Below, in pieces: positions 25,194 through 32,506 of a DNA stretch of 50,269 bases (position 1 is its first letter; the number at the start of each line of letters is the position of its first letter). Source of the DNA: an uncultured Eubacteriales bacterium. Its GTDB lineage: Bacteria; Bacillota; Clostridia; Oscillospirales; CAG-272. Location: the NCBI GenBank assembly GCA_934433485.1, contig CAKRZR010000015.1, forward strand, positions 1 through 50,269. The letters run 5' to 3'. The notes beneath the pieces were generated by a model, which was given only the letters and a program-made list of their open reading frames with translations, was not told where the DNA came from and made no database searches. The position numbers and the translations under genes were made by a program.

Positions 25194-27117
25194 ACCGACT
25201 GCGAAAAAGCTCACAAAGGAAAAAAGAGGACTGCTCAAACGCCTGCTCGGACTGCTGTGGCACGATTACAAATGGATGCTTCTGATTGTCGTCGCCTGCC
25301 TACTTGTCAACGCGGTCACAAACGTGCTGCCGTCCGTATTTCTCAAGAATATCACCGACTATATCGAAACCGGCCTGCAGCTGGGCAGCTGGAGAGCGGT
25401 ACAGGCGGATGTGGTGCGGCTGCTTGTCTTTATGGCGACCGCGATGCTCATCGGTCTGACGGCGTCGTATCTCCATTCCCGGACGATGGCGATCGTTACG
25501 CAGGGCTTTATGGACAAAATGCGTAAGCGCATGTTCAATAAGATGCAGAGCCTGCCCATCAAGTATTTCGATTCCAACGGGCATGGCGATATCATGAGCT
25601 ATTACACGAATGACATCGATACGCTGCGCCAGCTTGTCTCGCAGAGCCTGCCAAGCGTTTTTCAATCCGCGGTGATCCTTGTTTGTCTCGTCGGCGTGAT
25701 GCTCTATTACAGCATGAACCTGATGGTGTTTATGTTCCTCGGCGTCGTGCTGATGCTTCTTGCGGTCAAGAATGTCGGCGGGAAGAGCGCGCGGTATTTC
25801 GTGAAGCAGCAGGCGTCGCTCGGTAAAGTTGAGGGCTACGTGGAGGAACTGATGAATGGTCAGAAGGTCGTGAAGGTGTTCTGCCACGAGGAGGCGAGCC
25901 AAAGAGATTTCGATGTACGCAACGATCAGCTCTTTCACGATGCGGTCAGTGCAAACCGGTTCGGCAACATCATGGGTCCGATCATGGGCAACATCGGCAA
26001 TCTGCTCTACGTCTGCATCGCCATTGTCGGCGGCGCGATGATCACGGCAAACCTGCCGAACTTCTCGATAGGCGGGATCGTTTCCGGTACGTTCGGCGCT
26101 GGACTGCAGATTTCCATCGTCGTATCGTTCCTCAACATCTGCCGTCAGTTTACGAACAATGTCAGTCAGGTCGCGCAGCAGTTCACCTCTATCGTCATGG
26201 CAATGGCAGGCGCGGAGCGTGTATTCGGATTGATGGATGAAGAACCGGAGCAGGATGCAGGCTATGTTACCCTCGTCAACGCGAAGAAGGGCAAAAACGG
26301 AGAGCTTACCGAATGCGAAGAACGTACCGATGAATGGGCATGGCGCCACCCGCATGGAGACGGCAGCGTGACCTATACCAAGCTCTGCGGCGACGTCCGT
26401 CTCTACGATGTGGATTTCGCGTATGAGGAAGGCAAGACGGTTCTCCACGACATCAGCCTCTGGGCGGAGCCGGGACAGAAGATCGCCTTTGTCGGAGCTA
26501 CGGGCGCCGGAAAAACGACGATCACCAACCTCATCAACCGTTTCTACGACATTGAGGACGGAAAAATCCGCTACGACGGAATCAACATCAACAAGATCAA
26601 AAAGCCGGATCTGCGTCGGTCGCTCGGCGTGGTACTGCAGGACGTGAACCTCTTTACCGGTACCGTCATGGACAACATCCGCTACGGCAAGCTGGACGCG
26701 ACGGACGAGGAATGCATCGCGGCGGCAAAGCTGGCAAACGCGCACGATTTTATCACCCGTCTGCCGGAGGGCTATAACACGATGCTGACCGCGAATGGCG
26801 CCAATCTGTCGCAGGGACAGAGACAGTTACTCTCGATCGCCCGCGCTGCTGTTGCCGACCCGCCGGTGATGATCTTGGACGAGGCGACGTCCTCTATCGA
26901 TACGCGCACCGAAGCACTCGTGCAAAAGGGCATGGACGCGCTGATGGAGGGGCGCACCGTATTCGTCATCGCGCACAGACTGTCCACGGTTCGCAACTCC
27001 GACGCGATCATGGTGCTCGACCATGGCAGAATCATCGAACGCGGCAGCCACGACGATCTGATCGCGGCACACGGTACGTACTATCGCCTATACACCGGCG
27101 CGTTTGAACTGGAATAA
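25183..27117 (+). CDS. ABC exporter half-transporter, catalytic ATP site
   Basis: A 644-aa partner subunit. After six membrane helices comes an insert of about 45 residues (FGLMDEEPEQDAGYV to YTKLCGDVRLYDV) that is typical of the longer subunit of heterodimeric exporters. Walker A GATGAGKT (~438), signature LSQGQ (~542), Walker B MILDEATSS with Glu567 and H-loop AHR with His598 are all canonical. ATG 25183 follows AAAGGAGGGG inside the end of the previous gene, so translation is coupled. The substrate is unknown; a drug or toxic metabolite is the usual case with MarR control. Confidence 0.93.
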   Translation: MPNKPTAKKLTKEKRGLLKRLLGLLWHDYKWMLLIVVACLLVNAVTNVLPSVFLKNITDYIETGLQLGSWRAVQADVVRLLVFMATAMLIGLTASYLHSRTMAIVTQGFMDKMRKRMFNKMQSLPIKYFDSNGHGDIMSYYTNDIDTLRQLVSQSLPSVFQSAVILVCLVGVMLYYSMNLMVFMFLGVVLMLLAVKNVGGKSARYFVKQQASLGKVEGYVEELMNGQKVVKVFCHEEASQRDFDVRNDQLFHDAVSANRFGNIMGPIMGNIGNLLYVCIAIVGGAMITANLPNFSIGGIVSGTFGAGLQISIVVSFLNICRQFTNNVSQVAQQFTSIVMAMAGAERVFGLMDEEPEQDAGYVTLVNAKKGKNGELTECEERTDEWAWRHPHGDGSVTYTKLCGDVRLYDVDFAYEEGKTVLHDISLWAEPGQKIAFVGATGAGKTTITNLINRFYDIEDGKIRYDGININKIKKPDLRRSLGVVLQDVNLFTGTVMDNIRYGKLDATDEECIAAAKLANAHDFITRLPEGYNTMLTANGANLSQGQRQLLSIARAAVADPPVMILDEATSSIDTRTEALVQKGMDALMEGRTVFVIAHRLSTVRNSDAIMVLDHGRIIERGSHDDLIAAHGTYYRLYTGAFELE

Positions 27118-27120
27118 CGG

Positions 27121-27152
27121 AAAAAAGAGAGACTGTACGGTCTCTCTTTTTT
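27121..27152 (+). terminator. Rho-independent terminator of the ABC exporter operon
   Basis: AAAAGAGAGAC, 6-nt loop, GTCTCTCTTTTTT. Confidence 0.9.
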
Positions 27153-27163
27153 CCTGGATTCCC

Positions 27164-27192
27164 TTGACATTCCCGCGCGATTCGTGTACAAT
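27164..27192 (+). promoter_or_regulatory. Sigma-A promoter of the serine hydrolase gene
   Basis: TTGACA, 17-nt spacer, TACAAT, starting 12 nt after the exporter operon's terminator. Confidence 0.88.
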
Positions 27193-27229
27193 TTGGGTAA
27201 ACAAGATTCCCTGAAGAAAGGCGACTATT

Positions 27230-28375
27230 ATGGATTTTTCCAAATTGACAGCGTTTTTAGACAGTCTTAACGAAAAAGAGGGCATTCCCGCGACGGACTG
27301 CGCCGTGTACCACGACCACCGCATTGTGTATCGGCACAAGACAGGGTTTTCCGACGCCGCGCAGACAAAGCCTGTGTCGGAGAGCGATATGTACATTTTA
27401 TATTCCGCGACCAAGGTCATGACGATGGCAGGGGCGCTTCACTTGATGGAGGCGGGAAAAATCGTCCTCACGGACGAGGTGGCAAAGTACCTCCCGGCGT
27501 ACGAAAATCTGACTGTGCGGGAAGCGGACGGCACGATTCGTCCGGCAAGAACGAAAATGCGCATCTGCGACGCGATGGCGATGGCAGGCGGTCTCGATTA
27601 CACGTGGGACACTCCCGCACTGGAGAAGCTGCGCGAGAAGTACGGCAGGGAAATCTCCACCATTGACGCGGTAAACAGCTATGCCGAAAGTCTGCTGCAA
27701 TTTGATCCGGGAACCCGTTTTCGCTATAGCCTGTGCCACGATGTGATTGGCGCCGTGATCGAGGTCGCGTCCGGGATGTCCTTTGGCGCGTATCTTAAAA
27801 AGGTGATTTTCGACCCGCTCGGCATGACGGACACCACGTTCCATCCTACAGAGGAGCAGAGGGCGCGGCTGACGGAGCAGTACCGGTACGAGAACGGCAA
27901 AGCGCGTCCGATCGCAAAAACAAATCAGGTGATGGATGTATCCGACCGGTACGAAAGCGGGGGCGCGGGACTGTATTCCACCGTAAGCGATTATCTCTCG
28001 TTCGCAGCATGTCTGGCAAACGGCGGCACCGCGGACAACGGCTATCGCCTCTTGTCTCCGGAAACGGTCGCACTGATGCATACGGATCAGATGACATTAC
28101 CCGGCAGAAAGGCAGATTTCGCGACGCTTGGCAGAACCGGCTACAGCTACGCGCTCGGTGTGCGGACCCTTGTCGATCCCAAAGCGGCGGATACAGCGGC
28201 TCCGGCAGGGGAATTTGGCTGGGACGGTGCGGCGTGTGCGTATTGCTCGATGGAGACGACCACAGGCACCGCGATTTATTTCGGTACGCAGGTGCTCGGT
28301 TGGGACGGCGCATACACGGTATATCACCCAAGGATCCGCGATCTCGTATACGAGGGGCTCGGCTATACAAAATAA
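27230..28375 (+). CDS. Beta-lactamase-related serine hydrolase (class C/esterase type)
   Basis: A 381-aa protein of the beta-lactamase/transpeptidase-like family. The SxxK motif is YSATKVM with Ser59 and Lys62, and the Tyr-x-x element is RYSLCHDVIG. No signal peptide or anchor is visible, so a cytoplasmic esterase or peptidase is more likely than a drug-resistance beta-lactamase. It has its own promoter and terminator and is probably monocistronic. Confidence 0.85.
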   Translation: MDFSKLTAFLDSLNEKEGIPATDCAVYHDHRIVYRHKTGFSDAAQTKPVSESDMYILYSATKVMTMAGALHLMEAGKIVLTDEVAKYLPAYENLTVREADGTIRPARTKMRICDAMAMAGGLDYTWDTPALEKLREKYGREISTIDAVNSYAESLLQFDPGTRFRYSLCHDVIGAVIEVASGMSFGAYLKKVIFDPLGMTDTTFHPTEEQRARLTEQYRYENGKARPIAKTNQVMDVSDRYESGGAGLYSTVSDYLSFAACLANGGTADNGYRLLSPETVALMHTDQMTLPGRKADFATLGRTGYSYALGVRTLVDPKAADTAAPAGEFGWDGAACAYCSMETTTGTAIYFGTQVLGWDGAYTVYHPRIRDLVYEGLGYTK

Positions 28376-28376
28376 C

Positions 28377-28425
28377 AACAAAGACTGCCGCGCGGCGGAA
28401 AAACCGTTCTGCGGCAGTCTTTGTT
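28377..28425. terminator. Terminator between convergent genes
   Basis: AACAAAGACTGCCGC and GCGGCAGTCTTTGTT form a 15-bp stem. It can act for the serine hydrolase gene and, on the other strand, for the 69-aa gene. Confidence 0.75.
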
Positions 28426-28443
28426 GTATGCAGATGCAGATTG

Positions 28444-28653
28444 TTATGCTTCGTCTTTGTCAAAACGTACGGTTTGTGTTTTCATGGAGATTTTCTCCAC
28501 GTGATACACGTACGCGGCAAGCTCTTTTTTATAGGTCAGGAAGGAATGATCGATGGGAAATCCCGCGATTTTCTCGATTTCCGCATAGGACAGGGTAAGC
28601 GTTGGCATACCGCTCTGTCCGATATATTGCCATAACGCGTCGTATTTGCGCAT
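28444..28653 (-). CDS. Small conserved-type protein of unknown function (69 aa)
   Basis: A 69-aa protein opening MRKYDALWQYIG, with central LSYAEIEKIAGFPIDHSFL and ending in KISMKTQTVRFDKDEA. I have an impression of similar small proteins in Firmicutes but know no function. No membrane segment, Cys cluster or helix-turn-helix is visible. ATG follows AAGGAG. It lies 30 nt behind the tRNA-Glu terminator on the same strand, so it depends on readthrough or on a promoter I could not identify. Confidence 0.7.
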   Translation of the reverse strand: MRKYDALWQYIGQSGMPTLTLSYAEIEKIAGFPIDHSFLTYKKELAAYVYHVEKISMKTQTVRFDKDEA

Positions 28654-28683
28654 GCCGTTCGCTCCTTATCTGCAATGTGAGAA

Positions 28684-28725
28684 TAAAAAAACAACCGGAT
28701 CTGTGGTGCACAAATTCCGGTTGTT
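28684..28725 (-). terminator. Terminator of tRNA-Glu
   Basis: On the minus strand ACAACCGGA and TCCGGTTGT form the stem, followed by a run of T. It starts two nucleotides after the tRNA 3' end. Confidence 0.9.
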
Positions 28726-28726
28726 A

Positions 28727-28798
28727 TGACCCGTGGGAGAATCGAACTCCCGTTTACGCCGTGAGAGGGCGTCGTCTTAGCCGCTTGACCAACGGGCC
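28727..28798 (-). tRNA. tRNA-Glu (anticodon CUC)
   Basis: A 72-nt cloverleaf. Acceptor GGCCCGT pairs with ACGGGTC (one G-U) and the discriminator base is A. The T arm is GGGAG-TTCGATT-CTCCC. The anticodon stem ACGCC/GGCGT encloses CTCTCAC, giving anticodon CUC, which reads GAG. The 3' CCA is not encoded. A consensus promoter and a terminator flank it, so it is a single-tRNA transcription unit. Confidence 0.95.
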
Positions 28799-28815
28799 TT
28801 GCTGAATGCTCCATT

Positions 28816-28844
28816 ATTATACCAGATCCGTCCTTGTTTGTCAA
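28816..28844 (-). promoter_or_regulatory. Consensus sigma-A promoter of tRNA-Glu
   Basis: On the minus strand TTGACA, 17-nt spacer, TATAAT: an exact match to consensus, as is usual for stable RNA genes. No clear promoter for the divergent DUF4349 gene was found between here and 29056. Confidence 0.93.
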
Positions 28845-29055
28845 TAGGTTTTTCAAAAAAAGTTGCGATTTTTTCGTGTGGTGCTTCCGTATCGTTTTTT
28901 CGTATTCGTTCACTCTTTGCCGGCTTTGCAGGATTTTGTCGCCGGTTCCAGAATCCAACAACGTTTTTCTTTTGAAAATCGGGAACTTTTGTGTCCGGCA
29001 TGCGTCTAATCCGACAGAAAACCAAAGCGTAAGCGGAACGATAAGGAGAACGATC

Positions 29056-30084
29056 ATGACAGCCAAGCGTATGCGAATCCTTGCGGTGCTATCCACAGCA
29101 CTGCTTCTGTGCTCCTCCTGCGGCAGCGCAGCCAAATCCATGGCGACGGAGGACATGCTATACATGGAAGAATCTGCCGCACCGGAAGCGTACATGGACG
29201 ACTACAGCTACGACACGGCAAGCTGGGACGGCGAATCTGGCTACACCAGCATGGCAAAGGCGGCGCCGATGCAGACCAGCGCGAGCCGATCGGAGCAGAG
29301 CGCGGCGGAAAACGATCTCGAAAACCGTAAGCTCATCAAAACCGCCAATCTGTCTATTGAAACGCAGACCTTCACCGACTGTATCGACGCGCTTGTCGAG
29401 CAGATCCAAAAAAACGGCGGCTATATCGAAAATTCCAGCGTCTACGGCAACGAGGATTACGAACGGCGCAGTGCCAATTATACCATTCGTGTGCCGGAGA
29501 GCAAATATGAAGACTTTCTCTCAGGCGTCGTGACAGTCGGCAGCGTGACCAGCCGCACGGAATCTGTCGAGGATGTAACGATGAATTACACGGATGTGGA
29601 AAGCCGCATTCGTTCTCTGGAGACCGAATACAACACGCTGCTCGGTATTCTGGAAAAGTGTGAAAACGTGTCCGACGTTATCGAGGTGCAGAATCGCATC
29701 ACGGACGTAACCTATGAGCTGGACAGCTATAAATCCCGTTTACGCACCTACGACAATCTGATCTCGTACTGCACCGTCTATGTGGATATAAGCGAGGTCG
29801 TGACCTATACGGAGCCGACGGAGAACATATCCCTGTGGGAACGCGTCACCCGTGACATCCGCGACAATTATGCCGATCTCGGGGATGATATGGTGGAGCT
29901 GTTCATATGGCTTGTCTCCGCGCTGCCGGTGCTGCTTGTGATCGCCGTGCTCGTAGTGGTGATCGTCCGTCTCATCCGCCGTGCCAACCGTAAGGCGAGA
30001 GAACGCGAGATGGCAAAGTACCCGCAGTTTGTGCAGAAATCCACAGATACCGATACTGTCAAAGAACCTGTCGGAAAGCATTGA
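29056..30084 (+). CDS. DUF4349-domain lipoprotein
   Basis: A 342-aa membrane protein. A signal peptide ends in the lipobox CSSC, so the N-terminus is likely lipidated; an acidic, Ser/Ala-rich linker follows. The DUF4349 domain begins at RKLIKTANLSIETQ and includes the coiled coil NYTDVESRIRSLETEYNTLL. A C-terminal membrane helix (LFIWLVSALPVLLVIAVLVV) and a basic cytoplasmic tail end the protein. Function of the family is unknown; an envelope role is likely. ATG follows AAGGAG. It is 18 nt before the SanA/YdcF gene. Confidence 0.88.
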   Translation: MTAKRMRILAVLSTALLLCSSCGSAAKSMATEDMLYMEESAAPEAYMDDYSYDTASWDGESGYTSMAKAAPMQTSASRSEQSAAENDLENRKLIKTANLSIETQTFTDCIDALVEQIQKNGGYIENSSVYGNEDYERRSANYTIRVPESKYEDFLSGVVTVGSVTSRTESVEDVTMNYTDVESRIRSLETEYNTLLGILEKCENVSDVIEVQNRITDVTYELDSYKSRLRTYDNLISYCTVYVDISEVVTYTEPTENISLWERVTRDIRDNYADLGDDMVELFIWLVSALPVLLVIAVLVVVIVRLIRRANRKAREREMAKYPQFVQKSTDTDTVKEPVGKH

Positions 30085-30102
30085 TAAAAATGAGGGGGTC
30101 CC

Positions 30103-30852
30103 ATGCAAAGTCGTAAGAGAAAAGCCACCATTCAGCGCATTGTATTCTATCTCGCCGCCCTATGCCTGTTGACCATCGCCGTAACCATCGGTGTGAACGG
30201 CGCGATGCTCTATGGAATGCGCGCTTCGATCGTTTCCTTGGATGCGCTGCCGGACGACGCGGATTGCATACTGGTGCTCGGTGCCGGTGTGCGCAGTGAC
30301 GGAACGCCAAGTCCGATGCTTGCCGACCGGATTGCGACCGGTGTGTCCGTATACGAAAACGGCGGTGCGCCAAAGCTGCTCATGAGCGGCGATCACGGAA
30401 CGGTCGATTACGACGAGGTGAACTGCATGAAGCGCGAAGCGATCCGCACCGGTGTACCGTCGGAGGATATTTTTATGGACCACGCCGGTTTTTCGACCTA
30501 CGATTCTCTATACCGCGCAAAATACGTTTTTGGTGCACGAAAAATCGTCATTGTGACGCAGGAATACCACCTGTATCGCGCACTCTACCTCGCCAATGCC
30601 CTCGGACTTGACGCGGTTGGTGTCGCAGCGGACAGGCAGCAGTACGCCGGGCAATCGTTGCGGGACGCCAGAGAAGCGATCGCCCGTGTCAAGGATATGG
30701 TCTTTGCATTGTGGCAGCCGGAAGCGAGCGTAACCGGAGAAGCGATCTCCATGCACGGGAACGGCGACGTGACAAACGACAAGCTGCCGTCGATGTACAT
30801 CCGGGAGAGCCTGTGGCGTCGTTTCGTCGGAAACCGATTGGCAGGGGTTTGA
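30103..30852 (+). CDS. SanA/YdcF-family (DUF218) membrane protein
   Basis: A 249-aa protein with one N-terminal membrane helix (about 12-34) and an extracytoplasmic DUF218 domain. DCILVLGAGVRSDGTPSP, MLADRIATGV and LLMSGDHG, then VTQEYHLYRALY, are the conserved blocks. SanA-like proteins affect envelope permeability and vancomycin sensitivity in enterobacteria; the biochemical reaction is unresolved. It is probably co-transcribed with the DUF4349 lipoprotein, supporting an envelope role. No clear terminator follows before the aro promoter at 31021. Confidence 0.87.
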   Translation: MQSRKRKATIQRIVFYLAALCLLTIAVTIGVNGAMLYGMRASIVSLDALPDDADCILVLGAGVRSDGTPSPMLADRIATGVSVYENGGAPKLLMSGDHGTVDYDEVNCMKREAIRTGVPSEDIFMDHAGFSTYDSLYRAKYVFGARKIVIVTQEYHLYRALYLANALGLDAVGVAADRQQYAGQSLRDAREAIARVKDMVFALWQPEASVTGEAISMHGNGDVTNDKLPSMYIRESLWRRFVGNRLAGV

Positions 30853-31020
30853 TACCTGGCTCCATGGACATCGGTAATGGCGTGCAGGGGACGCACTGCG
30901 GTGCGGAGCATCGGGGGAGCAATTGTATGACAAAGTATTTTCTTCCCGTTTGTCGGCTTCTGTCTGCCATTCCGCCACGATTTTTGAAGTCCGTCGTTCC
31001 GGTTTTGTGAAAAGTGAATA

Positions 31021-31049
31021 TTGACAAAACCGGGCGGCGGGTGTACAAT
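31021..31049 (+). promoter_or_regulatory. Sigma-A promoter of the aromatic amino acid operon
   Basis: TTGACA, 17-nt spacer, TACAAT. The predicted start near 31056 gives a leader of about 400 nt holding two leader peptides and two terminators before aroF. Confidence 0.88.
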
Positions 31050-31083
31050 AATAGCACAGTTTGAAAGAAGGAGCGGCAAAACG

Positions 31084-31137
31084 ATGTATACGTATTTTTA
31101 TTATTTTACATTTATATCGGGCTGTCCGCTTTTATAA
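31084..31137 (+). CDS. Aromatic leader peptide 1
   Basis: A 17-codon reading frame, MYTYFYYFTFISGCPLL, with AAGGAG ten nucleotides upstream. Four Tyr and three Phe codons fall within its first ten positions. This is the arrangement of attenuator leader peptides such as that of E. coli pheA: charged tRNA-Tyr and tRNA-Phe levels set where the ribosome pauses. The codons for Ser-Gly-Cys-Pro contain GGGCTGTCCG (31119-31128), which can pair with the 5' side of the following terminator. A ribosome reaching the stop codon would cover this segment. Confidence 0.85.
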   Translation: MYTYFYYFTFISGCPLL

Positions 31138-31233
31138 AATGGCAGGACATAGGTCAGGTGCCATCGGAGGAATACTGCCGGACAGTCCGCATCCACTGCG
31201 CATACGCGTACAGAGGAATGCGGCTTTTGTTTT
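31119..31233 (+). promoter_or_regulatory. Attenuator 1: antiterminator and terminator
   Basis: GGGCTGTCCG (31119-31128) can pair over 10 bp (one G-U) with CGGACAGTCC (31179-31188). That pairing overlaps the left arm of the terminator CCGCATCC/GGAATGCGG (31187-31194/31215-31223), which is followed by CTTTTGTTTT. The two structures exclude each other. Between them ATGGCA/TGCCAT (31139-31144/31159-31164) forms a small hairpin that could act as a pause site. Confidence 0.78.
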
Positions 31234-31265
31234 GGAATGCGAGATTTTACAGAGGAGAAACAGAC

Positions 31266-31337
31266 ATGACAGCGAATCGATTTTATTATTATTACTTTCA
31301 GACGGGCTGCCCGTGGTGCGGTGGCTTTGAGAGATAA
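31266..31337 (+). CDS. Aromatic leader peptide 2
   Basis: A 23-codon reading frame beginning MTANRFYYYYFQTGCPWC and ending GGFER, with AGAGGAGA upstream. Residues 6-11 are Phe, four Tyr and Phe in a row. Like leader 1 it carries Gly-Cys-Pro at the same distance after the aromatic run. There the nucleotides GGGCTGCCCG (31304-31313) can pair with the second terminator's left side. A Trp codon follows, but downstream of that segment. Confidence 0.85.
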   Translation: MTANRFYYYYFQTGCPWCGGFER

Positions 31338-31424
31338 TTTCTTTCTCAAGGTCCCAAATGCCAATCGGACAGTCCGCATTTGTCGTGCACTCTCGCACAC
31401 CAGGCAATGCGGACTTTTTATTTT
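31304..31424 (+). promoter_or_regulatory. Attenuator 2: antiterminator and terminator
   Basis: The terminator stem AGTCCGCATT/AATGCGGACT (31371-31380/31406-31415) is a perfect 10 bp followed by a T-rich tract. GGGCTGCCCG can pair with CGGACAGTCC (31366-31375) with one G-U and one C-A mismatch, disrupting the terminator. The 13-nt sequence GGACAGTCCGCAT occurs in both terminators, so the two attenuators look like duplicated modules. Confidence 0.78.
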
Positions 31425-31456
31425 CCTGTGAAACAAAAGAAATGAGGTATAGAAAG

Positions 31457-32485
31457 ATGAACATGCATTTCCACAGAAAACTTCCGATCCCGCAGGACGT
31501 GAAGCTTGAATATCCGCTGACGGAGCGTATGGAGGAGGTCAAGGCGGCGCGCGATGAAGAAATTCGCCGGGTTTTTGACGGTCGATCGGACAAATTCCTC
31601 CTCGTCATTGGACCCTGCTCGGCAGATCACAAGGATCCCGTGCTCGCCTATATGGAAAAGCTGCGCAGAGTGTATGAGCAGGTTTCTGACAAGATACTCA
31701 TTATCCCGCGCGTCTACACAAATAAGCCGCGTACCACCGGACAGGGCTACAAGGGAATGCTCCATCAGCCCGATCCGGAGGGCAAGCCTGATATGTACAA
31801 AGGGATTGTCGCGATCCGGGAGCTGCATCTGGCGGCACTGCGCGACTATGACTTCACCTGCGCAGACGAAATGCTGTACCCGGAGAATTACCGGTACCTC
31901 TCCGATCTGCTGTCCTATGTCGCGGTCGGCGCGCGTTCCGTTGAAAACCAACAGCACAGACTGACCGCCAGCGGTGTCGACGCCCCTGTTGGCATGAAAA
32001 ACCCGACCGGCGGCGATCTCAGCGTGATGATGAATTCCATCGTGGCGGCGCAGTCCAGTCATACATTTCTCTACCGTGGCTGGGAGGTCACAAGCGAGGG
32101 CAATCCGTACGCACACGCCATTTTGCGCGGCTACATCGATTACGCCGGAAACAACGTGTCCAACTACCATTACGAGGACCTACTCCGCGTCAAGCAGCTG
32201 TATGAAAAGTTCAATCTCAAAAATCCGTCCGTGATCGTGGACACCAACCACAACAATTCCGGCAAAAAATATCTCGAGCAGATCCGTATCGCCAAGGATA
32301 TCGTATACAGCCGTTCGCAGAATCCGGACATCAAGCGGCTTGTCAAGGGACTGATGATCGAGAGCTACCTGGAGGATGGCGCGCAGGCGGTCGATGAGCA
32401 TGTATTCGGCAAATCCATCACAGACCCGTGTCTCGGCTGGGAAAAGACGGAAAAGCTCATCTTCGACATCGCTGACAAGCTGTGA
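31457..32485 (+). CDS. aroF: 3-deoxy-7-phosphoheptulonate (DAHP) synthase, class I
   Basis: A 342-aa enzyme condensing phosphoenolpyruvate and erythrose 4-phosphate, the committed step of aromatic synthesis. The family blocks VIGPCSADHKDPVLAYMEKL, RVYTNKPRTTGQGYKG, GARSVENQQHR and VDTNHNNSGKK are all present. Members of this class are often feedback-inhibited by Phe or Tyr. It is the first structural gene after the two attenuators. ATG 31457 was chosen; in-frame ATGs at 31442 and 31463 are possible alternatives. Confidence 0.95.
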   Translation: MNMHFHRKLPIPQDVKLEYPLTERMEEVKAARDEEIRRVFDGRSDKFLLVIGPCSADHKDPVLAYMEKLRRVYEQVSDKILIIPRVYTNKPRTTGQGYKGMLHQPDPEGKPDMYKGIVAIRELHLAALRDYDFTCADEMLYPENYRYLSDLLSYVAVGARSVENQQHRLTASGVDAPVGMKNPTGGDLSVMMNSIVAAQSSHTFLYRGWEVTSEGNPYAHAILRGYIDYAGNNVSNYHYEDLLRVKQLYEKFNLKNPSVIVDTNHNNSGKKYLEQIRIAKDIVYSRSQNPDIKRLVKGLMIESYLEDGAQAVDEHVFGKSITDPCLGWEKTEKLIFDIADKL

Positions 32486-32506
32486 TCCGAAAGGAACGGA
32501 AAGCCA

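Noticed and set aside
23538..25238. Minus-strand frame of 566 codons opposite the ABC exporter subunit
   Set aside because: Antisense shadow of a well-defined transporter gene; composition is His/Arg-rich and lacks motifs.
30927..31010. 27-codon frame MTKYFLPVCRLLSAIPP... with GGGGGAG upstream, between the SanA/YdcF gene and the aro promoter
   Set aside because: The ribosome binding site is good, but there is no promoter, terminator or recognisable feature, and a chance occurrence in a 168-nt gap is plausible. It ends before the aro promoter and cannot belong to its leader.
31139..31164. T-box element in front of aroF
   Set aside because: No T-box sequence (UGGNACC-type) or specifier loop architecture is present; the leader instead contains two translatable frames with Tyr/Phe runs.
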